This document shows, in pieces, positions 12,935 to 24,899 of a DNA stretch of 64,000 bases. Source of the stretch: Circinella umbellata (Eukaryota > Mucoromycota > Mucoromycetes > Mucorales > Lichtheimiaceae); NCBI GenBank assembly GCA_025093555.1, contig JAIWNF010000064.1:1-64000 (forward strand), written 5' to 3'. The number at the start of each line of letters is the position of its first letter. Position 1 is the first letter of the stretch. The notes under the pieces are model-generated. The model was not told the origin of the DNA. It saw only the letters and a program-made list of their open reading frames with translations, and did not search any database. The translations under genes and the position numbers were made by a program.

Positions 12935-14836
12935 TTAATGTTGTTTTCTATTCTTGTGGAGTGTCAATGAATCCGATCTGGTATATTTTTTTCCACACGT
13001 CTTACAACGAAAACGAACATCATAATGAAATGGTCGTATATGTCGTGAAAGTAACTCTCGTAAACGTTGATAGCCTTTTTGACCTGCTGGGCAGCGTGAG
13101 CAATAAAATCTTGGTCCAGCACCGTTATTTCCCTCATAATAATCACCCGACCCTTCATCATCAAAATCACTAGGCAAATTTTCAGTTTCATTGATGTTGG
13201 GGCTACTGGCGGTGGAACTTTGTTCTTGTTCAGAATCTTCGGTAACCATTGACGAATCGTTATTGGAAACACTATCAATACTCAACATGCTAGCACTTTT
13301 TGTTTCCAGTGACATTACATATGACAAAAAAGGTGATGTATTAGTATATATAGAACTATTATGTTGTTGATGGCTTTTGAATGCCCCCGAAAATAACAAA
13401 TTCTCGTCCTATTTTTTTTTAAGAAATAGTTATTATGTTAGTATCAATATTTCAAATAAAAGCCACTCATTAATCCCTTATACATGTTTGTCTAATTTAT
13501 TTTATGAACTACGTACCAAATAATTTTCATGCTGGATTTCCATAGGGGACTGTGAGCCTTGATGATGATACTGGGTAAGCGGTTGCTGATGAGACGGAAA
13601 AAGCATTTGCTGATGACCCATACCAGAGGAATGGTCGTGATAGGACGAATTTCCAAAATTTTCTGATATTGTTTGGTCCACCATTGAATTATTGATGTAT
13701 AAATCAAAAAAGTGCATGGTGGGACTAGTTGCTGTCGCCACAGGGTCTTCCTGCTGCTGATGATGATGTTGTTCTTCTCCAAGAATATCCAGTAAATCTT
13801 TATCTTCCTCGAAAGGACAGGATAATAATTCCATATAGGGACCCCTTGAAGAGGATGAGGATGGACTCTGGGATGAAAACAACAGTGGATTTCTACATTA
13901 TACAGCGAAAAAAAAGAAACGTTTTCTCAGTAACTTGTTAAATATTTCAACAGCACTTCTTCATTGTAGTTTGCTAATGTTATAAAGTCTGTAAAGAAAA
14001 GCTATTACCTGTCATGAATAGAATTTTGTCCGTTACATAAAGGATTCGGAGTGGTATCAGCATATTCGAAATTATCTATATATGGTAACATACTAGTTAA
14101 TATGCTGTGCATTTTGGCGGCGCACCTGATTATTTTGCGAAAGAAATGTACTTACCATTTGTAAAGAAAGATTGTGTAATGTGATCTCTCATCGGTTGCT
14201 ATTTCAGTTTCAATTGTTGCAGATGAAAAGGGAAAAAAGTTAACGATTCAGTTTAGATATGTTTTATATTGTTCTCTGGATCTTTTTACTTACTTGTTCG
14301 ACTTTTGATTAAGATATATATGATTTTTTTTTGTATTAGTTTTATGACAAATAATTTGTGGGCCATTAATTAAAATACGTATAAATATGTATTTAATGTA
14401 CGTACCATGGTTCTCCAACCGTTGTAAATTTTGGTGTGGATTCTGTTCAGGAAGGTCAGTACTTTGTTGATCTATAGAAAATAAGAAACAAAACTTTTAA
14501 AATTTTGAAATTTCGGGGTAAACTTATGTTATGTATCCATACCTTCTTGGAACTGTTGGCTTGCTCGTGTGACTAATAGTTGTTGCCATCGCTGTTCGTG
14601 TCTGGTCATTGTATTGGTATCATAATAAACAGTTGTAAGCAATAAATCGATGCCAAAATAAAAATATGATTTTTGATAATGTTACATTATATTGCTTGCT
14701 ACGTATACCTGATGGCCATATGGCTACGCGAAGGACTACCCTGACGAGAGTTAATTGCTTGTAGCTGTACTTGTGCATTTCTTCTCAATGCGACATTATT
14801 TTGCATCATTCGAAGGAAATCGAATAAGTTATTCAT
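12935..14836 (-). CDS. C2H2 zinc-finger protein, seven exons
   Basis: Predicted 409-residue nuclear regulator. Exons 14709-14836, 14543-14601, 14406-14471, 14156-14198, 14009-14092, 13517-13892 and 12935-13408 join in frame at GT-AG sites. Residues 1-350 are low complexity, rich in Gln, Ser, His and acidic residues, with no known fold. The last 57 residues hold two fingers. The first is atypical (CSRC, a 16-residue spacer, then H-x4-H); the second is classical (CKTCGKKYTRSDSLTLH, then H-x4-H) and ends at the stop. The paired-finger C-terminus suggests sequence-specific DNA binding; the target is unknown. The small early exons (43-84 nt) rest on frame continuity and are the least certain part. 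Confidence 0.75.
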
Positions 14837-15917
14837 AATAGCTTTTTAAGAAGACAATAACTTGATGTATGATGTATGGAAAAATGAAAAAAAAAACTTG
14901 GTAATAAAAAAACCAAAAACCAAAAAGCAAAAAGGGAAAAGCAAAAATCAGAAATTGATAAAAATTAAAATTAAAAAAAGAAGAAAGATGAAAAGTAAAA
15001 AGGTTAAAATGTGATGCGCAAAAAAGAAAATGACCGAGAAAAAGTCAAGATATTTAAAAGCAGCAACGATCCCCAACCCCCAAAAACGTGGGACCAATTA
15101 ATCTGACATAAGAATACTGATTCTGGTGTCTATTCTACGTACCATATACCAAATGCTACTGACTTTTCTTTATACTAAATCAAATATGAACTAAAGAAAA
15201 AAATATCTTGATCCAAAGCCAAAAGATCAATCAAGGCTTTCTGTAAATTGGGTCTTTAGAATATAACGAGGAATTCTCTTCACAAAACTATCAAACTATT
15301 TGATGCAGCACCAGCCAGAAAATCAGAAAAGCCGAAACTTCCCAACAACCCGATTTAATTTGTAGAAATTTATTATAATTACCCCACACATCAAAATTGA
15401 CAAGTGAGTTAGAACTTTTAAACTATCCTTTCGTCATAGCACATATATATCCGTACACACCAGCATCTAGTGTATTTTATTCTTTAACACTATTATTTCG
15501 TAATTATCATGCTTTGTTATTCTGGTGGTTCTCAAGTAGGCATAATCAAAACACCGTTTGAAGAGTTGTTAGAATCTACAACAAAAATAGTTATAGTAAT
15601 GTTGGTGGGGATATTAAATATTAATACACCATATAGCAATAAAAAGTCTCTCTTTTGATAATAATAATAATAGCAGTAAACATACCTTCATCCAACATAC
15701 TATCCAAGAGTCCAAAGCTACAGACTAGAGAAACGTCAAAGAAAAATACGCACTCTCAAGACCGTATAGTTTACGTACCAATTTCGAACCCTCTTATAAA
15801 AGACTTACAACGTTATCTACAGTACTATCCTTGCATAGGTGGAGCTAGAATCTAAGAAGAAGAAGAGTAGTCTACGCTTTACTCTACCCAAGAGATGGGT
15901 GAGATGCATACGTCTTC

Positions 15918-16440
15918 TTCATTATCCGCTTCTTCATCGTCTTATTCTTTATTATCCGCTTCTTTATCATCCGCTTCTTCATCCGCTTCTTCATCCTCTT
16001 CTTCATCATCCTCTTCTTCATCCGCTTCATCATCCTCTTCTTCATCATCCTCTTCATCATCCGCTTCATCATCCTCTTTTTCATCATCCTCTTCTTTATC
16101 ATCCTCTTCTTTATCATCCTCTTCTTTATCATCCGCTTCTTTATCATCCGCTTCTTCATCATCCGCTTCTTCATCATCCACTTCTTTATCGTCCGCTCCT
16201 TGATCATCCTATTCTTCATTATCCGCTTCTTTATCCTCTTCTTCTTCATCCTCTTCTTCTTCATCCTCTTCTTCTTCATCCTCTTCTTCTTCATCCTCTT
16301 CTTCTTTATCCTCTTTTTCTGTATCCTCTCTTTCTTCATCCTCTCCTTCTTCATCCTCTCCTTTTTGGTTCACTTCTTCTTCTTCTTCATCTTCGCCTTC
16401 GTTTTCCTCTACCTCACCTTCCTCATCCTCATTCTTATCT
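15918..16440. repeat. Minisatellite of TCATCCTCTTCT-type units
   Basis: About 520 nt of imperfect tandem 12-15-nt units. The minus strand would read Asp/Glu-rich sequence (DDEEADDEEADDKEADD), the plus strand Ser-rich or His/Leu/Pro-rich sequence. Every strand stays open over long stretches only because the unit lacks stop codons. In the acidic frame, stops occur at about 15942 and near 16203, so a single acidic protein is not encoded as it stands. It may be a decayed acidic-repeat exon or a neutral minisatellite. Confidence 0.8.
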
Positions 16441-17616
16441 TTTCTTCCTTGTCCTAAATATACACATAATAATCTGTCCTGTATCTAATATAATTTCTAT
16501 ATGTCTAACTATTTTAATAGTTGCCATGGAGACATAACATTAATAATATTAATAATAAAAAATGATGGATGTCCTGAAAAAAATACCAAGTACCTTCCTA
16601 TTATTTGTGCCGATCCTTTTTCGTGGATAAATAAAACTCAGCTTGGTAAAGGGTTTTATAAAAAAAAAGATAATTGGGACCCTTTATACCTTTTTTTTTT
16701 TTGTTGGGGGCGACTTGTTTTCTGTTTGTTTTTAAAATGCAGATAATGTTAGAGCTTGAAAGGACGAGTGTTTGAGGGGGGAATGAGTGAAGTAATAATA
16801 TACTTGGTCAAATGATCAAGCATGAAATGTGTTTACTGTAATGGTTTCACGTACAACTCCGAAAAGTGCACTGATCAATTTGTGTTTTTTTTTTGGAAAG
16901 ATGACATATTGCAGACAACGATCGGATAAACAACGGATAATTTATAAGAAATAAGTACATTCATTCTGCACTTGTTCATTTCATAAAATATTTACTAGAT
17001 TAGCTTTGATTTTGGTGGCGCTGAGCAATATTGACTGCAGCGTGATCAACTGATACAGTCGGTGGAAATGCCATAAATGGAAAGAACAAATAAACAGTTT
17101 AAGAATAAAAAAATCTCATCTGTCGAGAAATATTGGAAAAACGAGAACAAGTAATGTCAACATGCCATGCACCGTGTTTGGGTTGCTGCATGTTTGTTAT
17201 GAGTCGTCTACTCAGGTGTAGAACCAAAAGCTAGATAGACCTCACAGATCAGGGTTGTATTCATTTATGTGTTCACGTTCATTGGTAGTATACATGACTG
17301 AGGAAATCACGTTTAAAAAAACATGCTGTCAGAAAGGGGAAGATATGTTACTACATCAAAGAGAGTTAGAACTATAGCTGTTAAAAATTTCATTGTTACA
17401 AAGAAGATAATGAAAAAGGAATCCACAAAAAAAAATACATACAGTAACTCAGTAATATATAACAAAAAGGCCAGAACGAAAGAAAGATTATTTATTTTTA
17501 CCAAATTCTTTGAGTAAAACCAAGATAAGAGAAGACATATGACAATAGCATTTCCATCGCAACCACACTTGTGAATATCCTTTGCGACCTGTACGTATTA
17601 AGAAAAGAACTCTGTT

Positions 17617-17620
<4 letters not shown>

Positions 17621-17647
<27 letters not shown>
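17621..17647. repeat. AC dinucleotide microsatellite
   Basis: Thirteen or so AC units in intergenic DNA. Confidence 0.9.
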
Positions 17648-18053
17648 TGCTGCCCATAAAAAGATTAATGCCATCAACTATTTGTATAGTTGAATAGAAG
17701 AAAAAAAAATTCAGCTGCCAAACTTTGCTGTTCATGCGAAAAGCTCAATTTATTAACTAGCTTCATGGCATTGGAAGTAACTATGGATACTGTATTAATT
17801 ATGAATTTCAAGTTGTAGTTTATATTTATAATCATTATTAAGTGTGTTAAGCTAGTTATAAACTAATTCTTAAAAATTTTCATTGTTATAATCAAACCAT
17901 TGAATTCATGGTATATTGGAACAATAAATGTCATAACAGTTAGGTGTGCATGGTATTGGACTCCAGGCGTGTGTTTATGGTGACACAAAAATACTTTTTG
18001 ATAAAAAAAAAAGTTTACCCCGCGACCATTTTCTTTTTCTTTACGCGACAAAA

Positions 18054-18211
18054 ATGAACGACGATAATATCTTCATGGACGTTGACGGTCCTGAATTCTT
18101 AAATGAAGTTAATAATGAAATCAACGATTTTCGCGCACATGGTAACCTTTAATTTGTTCTCTAAAGTAACTGACAAACAAAAAAATATAATAAAAACTAA
18201 CCTAATTTCTT

Positions 18212-18254
<43 letters not shown>

Positions 18255-19904
18255 GAACATTTTATACCATAATAAGTCTCAACCAATGACACCATCGAAC
18301 AAAACATTCAAAACTTTTATAATGCACAGCCCATGGATAACAATATAGGTATGAGCTTGAATTATTCTAGTTTCGATAAGAAACAGCTAGTCAATGAAGT
18401 GAGAGTTGATTTTATTGGCAAAAGTAACAACTACTGTCCTGAATCATTCTATTCCAGTAGTAGCAGTGACAGTAGTAGCAGTAATGGTAGTAATGATAGT
18501 ATTACTTCACTCTCTACTTCATTGACTTCTTTTTCTTCAAACTATAACAATCATGGTGTTTATACCACTGCTTCTTCCCCTTTTATATCACCGAGTTATT
18601 CTCTTACTCAAAGCGCAGTTTTTGATTGCAAACAGATTGCAGTCCTTGATACAAACTTTTTAATTTCAAATTTGGGATATTTAACCGCATTAACCACACA
18701 AGCTGAAAAATATCTTGGAAGTCTCGTGGTAGTTCTACCTTGGGTTGTTGTACGAGAATTAGATGGATTAAAGGTAATTTATGTCAAAAAAAAAAAAATT
18801 CAAGGGCAATAAAGTTCTCTGACTTTATAAAAATACCTTATTTCTTTTTGGTTGGTTAGGGTCGAATCAATATACAAAGTAATAATAAAAACGGTGCTAA
18901 TGGAAGAGTAGGTGATCTTGCACGTAAAGCAATGAAATTTATTCAAACAGCCCTTTTGGATCAAAGAGGTTGGCTTCGTGGACAAAAGATTGAAGAAGTA
19001 TTTGATCCCGTAGCTAAATCAGTAAGCTCTTTTTTTTTTTTTGTTCTGGATTTTCTTTTTCTAAAAAATTAATAATAACAATCGAATCAAATTAATCTTG
19101 AATAGGCAAAAGGCGATGATAGTATTTTAGATTGCTGTAGGTAAGAATTAAACGAATATGAGTGTGGGATTCAAAATAAAGTAAAATAGAACTACTTTAC
19201 TAATAATTTTATTTTGGGGGGATGTCGTACATATAGATACTTTGCTCAATTACAAAAACCAATTACTTTATTAACAAATGATCGTAACTTGGCAATTAAG
19301 GCCATGGTTCATGATATTCAATCACTTTCTTCTGATAATCGTGATCGATTGATTCATTTTGCATCTAGTCTTTCACATTATGTATCAACGCCACCATTAT
19401 TACCATCGCAACATCATCAAAAGCAACAACAACAACAATATTCAATTCAAGTAAGTTTAATTTTTGATCGGTGTAAAAAAAATTCATGCAAAAATGAAAA
19501 ATTTATCTTTGATCCACATTATATGTATATAGAACCACGATAACTTGAGAGTAATAGATGAAGATGTAGATATGATGGATGAATCTGATGATATTGATGT
19601 TGCTAAACAACAAGCTCAACATATTTTGGAAATACAACAACGAGAACAAGAAAGTATTCAAGCTACATTAACCAATCCTAATTCAGATAATCATTATAAC
19701 GTATGGGCATCGAGACATGCACCTACGCAACGTTCTTCATCTTATAGTAAAAGTAATAATAGTAGTCGATATTCAAATACTTTGGATTCATGGAATGATA
19801 AACCCGTTTTAGATGCTAATGGTGAACCACTTATACCACCCTCTTCAAGCGCTGGTCGAGTAGAAGAGATGAGACGCAAGAAAAAAGGTCGACAACAATA
19901 CTAA
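18054..19904 (+). CDS. SWT1: SWT1-like PIN-domain endoribonuclease
   Basis: RNA endonuclease family linked in yeast to quality control of nuclear mRNP at the pore. Six exons join in frame: 18054-18141, 18349-18773, 18860-19021, 19106-19140, 19237-19450 and 19533-19904, giving 431 residues. The N-terminus has the acidic start MNDDNIFMDVDGPEF and a Ser/Asn-rich linker. The PIN domain at about 98-260 shows its acidic metal-binding residues in IAVLDTNFLIS, VVRELDGLKG, KGDDSILDCC and LLTNDRNLA, so catalysis looks intact. The C-terminus is Gln-rich and acidic and ends in a basic KKKGRQQY tail. Intron 1 holds a 40-T run. The PIN core and motif order fit SWT1 better than NMD4 or SMG6 relatives. Confidence 0.82.
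18214..18253. repeat. Poly-T run of 40 nt in SWT1 intron 1
   Basis: An uninterrupted T40 lies inside the 207-nt first intron of the SWT1-like gene. Its true length may vary through replication or sequencing slippage. Confidence 0.85.
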
Positions 19905-20258
19905 CTTTTTTTTTATTTGTTTGTTTTTTTTTTCTTTTCAACCTCAACCTTTTCCCCACCCTTCTACCCGATCCCTCCCCGCCCCCCATTCCAGATTTCT
20001 TTTCACCCCCCCTCCAACTTCCCTCTCCCATTCATCCATCCTTCCCAATTCTATTTTTCTTCTCTCTCACACTCATTCACTTTCTCCATATTGCTAAACA
20101 ACCCCCTCCCTTTTTTTCTTATTAGGTTTTTATAAGTATACATATAGCGTAAATCATAAATTGAAAAACGAAAAAAAAATATATAAAAAACAATCAATTG
20201 TAAAACAAAAAAAAAAAGGTTCTTTTTTTTAATCTAGTCGTTATTATTATTATTATTT

Positions 20259-22361
20259 TCAAAAGCCACGATAAGCTAAAGTATTACAAGAAGGCGACAA
20301 AAATTCGTTCAACGTTGTTGTGCCATTAGAAAGAGCAGTAGTAGTTGTAGTAGTTAATAACAAATCTTGTTGTTGTTGTTGATGATGAAACTGACCAGCA
20401 GTCATATTTACAGGATTTGTAAAAGTAGAAAGATCAAGTTCACCCTTATTGTTATTTAATAATCGATTTTTGGCTTCTTGTGATACATTCATCAATGAAT
20501 ATAAATCTTGTTTTAATTGATGAGTAATACCTTTGATCGTATGTCGAAGAATATGAGTAGCTTGACTTGCTTCTGTAAAATCACTACATTGAATCCATTT
20601 ATTATCCATTGTCATCATATAAAATAAAGGAGGTTCATTTAAATTGAAATGAACTTCAGATGAGGATGCATCTTGCTCTTGTTGATTATCAAATTCAATG
20701 GATTGAACATTATGAATTGAAAATTGAATTTTATATTGTAGTCCATTATCATCAATATGCCATGCTAATTCATGATCACTGGGTCGATAGATACACACCA
20801 AATCAGTTGCATTCAATGCAAAACGTTGCCATGTTCCCACGGATAATGTTGTGGCACCCAAAATAATCATTTTCGAATTGTTATTGTTTTCTTGTTGTTG
20901 TTGTTGTTGCTGATCACTGGTTTTGTTATTATTATTATTATTGACAACAACAAGTTGACTTGGATTAATCGTAGTGTCATTGGTTCGATTTGAATTATTA
21001 TTGTTATTATCTTCATTATGAGCTGATGATGAAATAAGAAAATCATCCAAATCTAAGGAGAGAGAAAGGGAGAGAGAGAGAGAGAGAAAGAGTTATTATA
21101 GGAAACATAAACAAAAGCAAAAATATGAAGATATATATTTGTTTTGCGAAACTGAGATATATATAAATATATATTTGACCACAAACATACCAAAACAGCC
21201 ATTATTATTGTTATTGTTATTGTTACCACCTGTTGAACTGTTGGAACTGGATAATGTACTTCCAGCACTTACAATAGGGGGTGGCGTAACTTGTTGATTA
21301 ATTAACGTAACTGTAGGTTCAGCATTTGATATAGATACTAAAGGCATAATAGTAGAAGATGAACTATTTGGACTTGTTGTTGTTGTTGTTGTTCTTAAAG
21401 TACTATTGTTATTATTACTATTATCAACAGAAGGAGTAGAAGGAGGTAAACTTGGAGGGGTAGTAAAAAATGAATCATATTCAGATCCAATATGTGGTGG
21501 CATACTTTGCCGAGACATGATCATCGATAGTGCACTTTCTCCTGTTGTTCCTGAAGAACAAGTTGGCCAATCAGGAATTGTGTTACTATTATTGGCTCCA
21601 TTAATAGTATTACCCGTATTAGGATTAACATTTGTTGCGGAACTAATGGCTGACGATCCATTTATTTCCGTTGTCGTTGTTGCTGATGATAATAAGGAGA
21701 GCTGTTGTTGTTCCCTTTGTATAGCATCTACACTTTGCGCTCTTGAAAAAGAAGGTCTATGCTGTTGTTGTTGTTGTTGCTGCTGTAAAGGATGATGTCT
21801 TTGTAACCATTGTTGCTGTTGCTGATGAAGTTGTTGTTGTTGTAACCACATGTATGGATAATAATATTGTTGCTGCTGTTGTTGCTGCTGTTGATGATGA
21901 AACATTTGAGCTCTCATAGCAGCTTGTTGCATTTGCATTTGAGCTCTTTTTTGCATATGCTTTACTTTTGCTCTACGATTTTGAAACCAAATTTGAATAG
22001 ATCGTTCACTCATACCTAATTGTTCTGATAATTGTTTACGATGTTTAGCATTAGGAGATACATTTACTGAGAAAGTATCTTCTAATACAGCTAATTGTTC
22101 AGCTGTAGCTCGGGTCCGTTTTCGATTTGCTTGTTGTTGTTGTTGCGAATTAGGTTTTGTTTGTTGTTGTTGCTGGGATAAATTATTGTTTGCATTAGTA
22201 CTTGTACAAGAAGACTGTTGTTGTTGTTGTTGTTGTTGCTGTTGGGGATATAAATGAGAATGAGAATGGGGATGTTGGAAATGCTGAAGATGTTGATGAT
22301 ATGCTGTTGCTAATGGTGTAGGACTTGAAGTCCATGACGATCCAGTAGATGCTGTTGACAT
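20259..22361 (-). CDS. Homeodomain transcription factor with polyQ tracts and conserved C-terminal domain
   Basis: Predicted 654-residue regulator from exons 21191-22361 and 20259-21052, split by a 138-nt intron. The homeodomain lies at about 79-138 and includes the recognition helix SIQIWFQNRRAKVKH, with the invariant WFQNRR. The arm is RKRTRATAEQL; I see no three-residue loop insertion, so it is a typical rather than TALE homeodomain. Long Gln and His runs flank it. In exon 2, about residues 450-570 form a globular block (LSVGTWQRFALNATDLVCIY, HELAWHIDDNGLQYKIQF), which resembles the C-terminal domain of fungal Phx1-like homeobox proteins (family memory, not verified). The rest is Asn/Ser/Thr-rich. 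Its 3' end lies 354 nt from SWT1, convergent. Confidence 0.88.
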
Positions 22362-24899
22362 TATATTTTATTATTATTATAAAATAAAAAGAATAAAAGA
22401 ATAAAAACTTGTAATGGATCAAAAGGAAAGAAGAAGATGAATAAAAAAAAATCTTTTTTAAATGGTTCAAAGGGGAAATGATATATAGATGTTTGTGTAT
22501 ATATAAAGAGAGAATAAAACGAGGGGAAGGAGAGAGATATAGGATATAGAAGAAGAAAAAGAAGAGGAATGTATGGGATGAAGCGAATGGAAATAGAAGA
22601 AGAGAGTACGGACAAAGAGGAAAACAAAAGCGAGATGAAAGAAGTAAGAAAAAGGGAAAGGAAAGGCGGTTTGAGCGTGGATCGAGAGGATGAAATATAT
22701 AAAAAAAAGGGTTGGTTTGTTGCTCTGAATGCTTATGGTTTTTTTTGTATGTGTGTGCGCGTGTGTATAGCATGAAGTTGGGTTTTACTCAACAAGAAAA
22801 AAACAGAGAAAGGTAAATATAAACATATGTACGTACATAAACCACATATAGGAGAACTCGTTTTTTTTTTTTTTACTTTTACTTTTTGGACATTCTCCTA
22901 CTATAACTATCTTTTTTTTTGTTACAACAGACACATACACACATACTTACGATCTGCGTTCAACCCTTGAATTCTCTCTTTTCTATAATTGAATATGCTT
23001 CTCCTTGGAATCTCCTTGAAAATCTGTAACAAGATAAAATCACTTTTTTTTTTCAATTCAGCTAACCTAATTTGCTAAATACATATTAATAACTTTAAAC
23101 ATGGAAATATATAAAATGTAGAGTAACAACTTTCAACATTGAGGCACCATTTGTTTTATATAGAGTAAAAATAATAATAGCAATAATAAGAATGTTGTTA
23201 CTATGGTAATTATATTATTAATTTTTTCTGGTTGTTAGGATATAAATTATTATCACGGAAATAGAACCGAGGCAAAAGGACACGTTTTTTCCTTCTGGTT
23301 TGTGTAATTCTGGTAGCTAATGCAAAAGATCACGTACACACATGCGTTGGCGGGATATCTATTTAGAAGTCCAAAAACCTAACTCCTTCACCCATCCCCC
23401 CCCCTTTTATTTGTACCTTGGGCCTGTCAAAAAAAAAAACGAGAGCCGCCATCCATTTATTGTGTAAGTAAATGTACACGAGGTACATTTTTTTTTATTA
23501 TAACTGACTTTTTATTTTGAAAAGATTACGGGAACTAGACAAAAATCAGTAATTAACTTGACTATTATGTTGATTTGTTAATAACTATATTACTAATAGC
23601 AAGTTAGTAGTAACAGATAGTATAAAAAAAGGCGTTTATCGTTTTGTTTTTTATATTCAAAAAAATGCTATAAAATAACTTGTTAATTGAAATAAATGAT
23701 TAATTTGCATTTATCGATAAAAAAAAAGTAATCGGTACGTAGAGTTGTGGCAACTTTTTTTTTTTATAAAAAAGAGTTAATGTATTATAATGATATAATT
23801 ATTATTATGGCAAAAAAAAGTGTAAAACCTTTTTTTAAGGGACTGATCAAATGATTTTAGGCATTATATTTTACTTTCCTCTCCCGCCCCTCTTTTCCTT
23901 TACTCGGATTAATTCCTATTATTTATTTACGTTTGTCCGAATATTCAAAAAAAGGCCGGACCTTTTTTTTTTGTGGAGTATATATATATGGTGTTGGAGG
24001 AGATATATACAAATCAGAGGAGGGGTTAATTGATTTGTCCTTTTTACGACCAAAATAATAAAGGAGGGGGATATGTTTAGAAAGGGAGTAGGAAAAAAAA
24101 AGGGAGATGCGGGGGAGCTCTAATATACGTATAACATATGTCTTATTTCTTTCTTTAATGTGTCAAGTTATATTTACGGTTTTGAACCGAACAACTACAA
24201 ATCCGCTTTTTACGTTAATTGAAGAAGGAAAAAAAAAGGGGGAGAAGCGATGATGATGGAGGTGGTGGTTAAAGGGGAGATGAAAGTCGCAGTTACTTAT
24301 CCAGCATAAAAAAAAATATCCCTATTTTTGAACGTCGATCATGACTTTAACAAGTAATTATTTTCAATTGTTCTTATACATACGTAATCATAATGTAGAA
24401 ACTGGCCGTCTTTTTCACACTCTGTTAAAAACATCAATACTTTTTTTTTTATCAACACTCAAGTTGATCTTTTTTAAGGAGTTCTTATTTATCCAACTCA
24501 AACAGAAATTCAAATAGTAAAAGATTACTTACTATCCTGTAAGTTAAAAAGAAAAACAAGGAGGTGATTATTTGTTTCTTTTTCTCTTTCTATTTCCTTG
24601 GTCACTTTTCTTTGTGAAATTAAAAAAAGATTTTTATAATGATTCCAGTATATAAAAACTGACGCGATTGATAAAGATCCATACGCTTGTTTAAAAAATA
24701 AGGGGAGAGATGATAAGCCAGAGAGAGAATGGTTTTGATATATGAAGCGCCTTTCTTTTTATTATTGTCATAGTTTCACTGTTTATTTAGTATTTTACTA
24801 TAATACTGCTCACACTACACATATACGTACAATAATATCAAAAAAAAAAAGAGAGAAAGATTCACTATCCCTTATATTCCCTTCTTCATTAAGGTTCAG
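22362..24899. other. Long upstream region of the homeobox gene
   Basis: About 2.5 kb with no recognisable gene between the homeobox start codon and the stop codon of the next minus-strand gene. The first 400 nt upstream of the ATG are pyrimidine-rich on the coding strand and probably form the 5' UTR or core promoter. Beyond that are A/T runs and purine-rich tracts. Its length suggests extended regulatory DNA, which is an inference. Confidence 0.45.

Larger units (their letters stand above)
14837..18053. other. Gene-poor region with a degenerate acidic repeat
   Basis: About 3.2 kb between the divergent zinc-finger and SWT1 genes. It holds the minisatellite at 15918-16440, an AC microsatellite at 17621-17647 and otherwise AT-rich DNA. 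Short open frames around 16501-16746 and 17313-17517 lack any family signal and splice partners. The purine-rich leader just upstream of 14836 probably contains the zinc-finger promoter. Confidence 0.5.

Noticed and set aside
15839..16537. Long open frames on both strands (His/Leu/Pro-rich, Ser-rich, Lys/Met-rich)
   Set aside because: All are alternative readings of the same minisatellite; no start context, splice sites or family support.
21406..21795. 129-codon plus-strand frame within the homeobox gene
   Set aside because: Antisense shadow of polyQ/polyN coding sequence.
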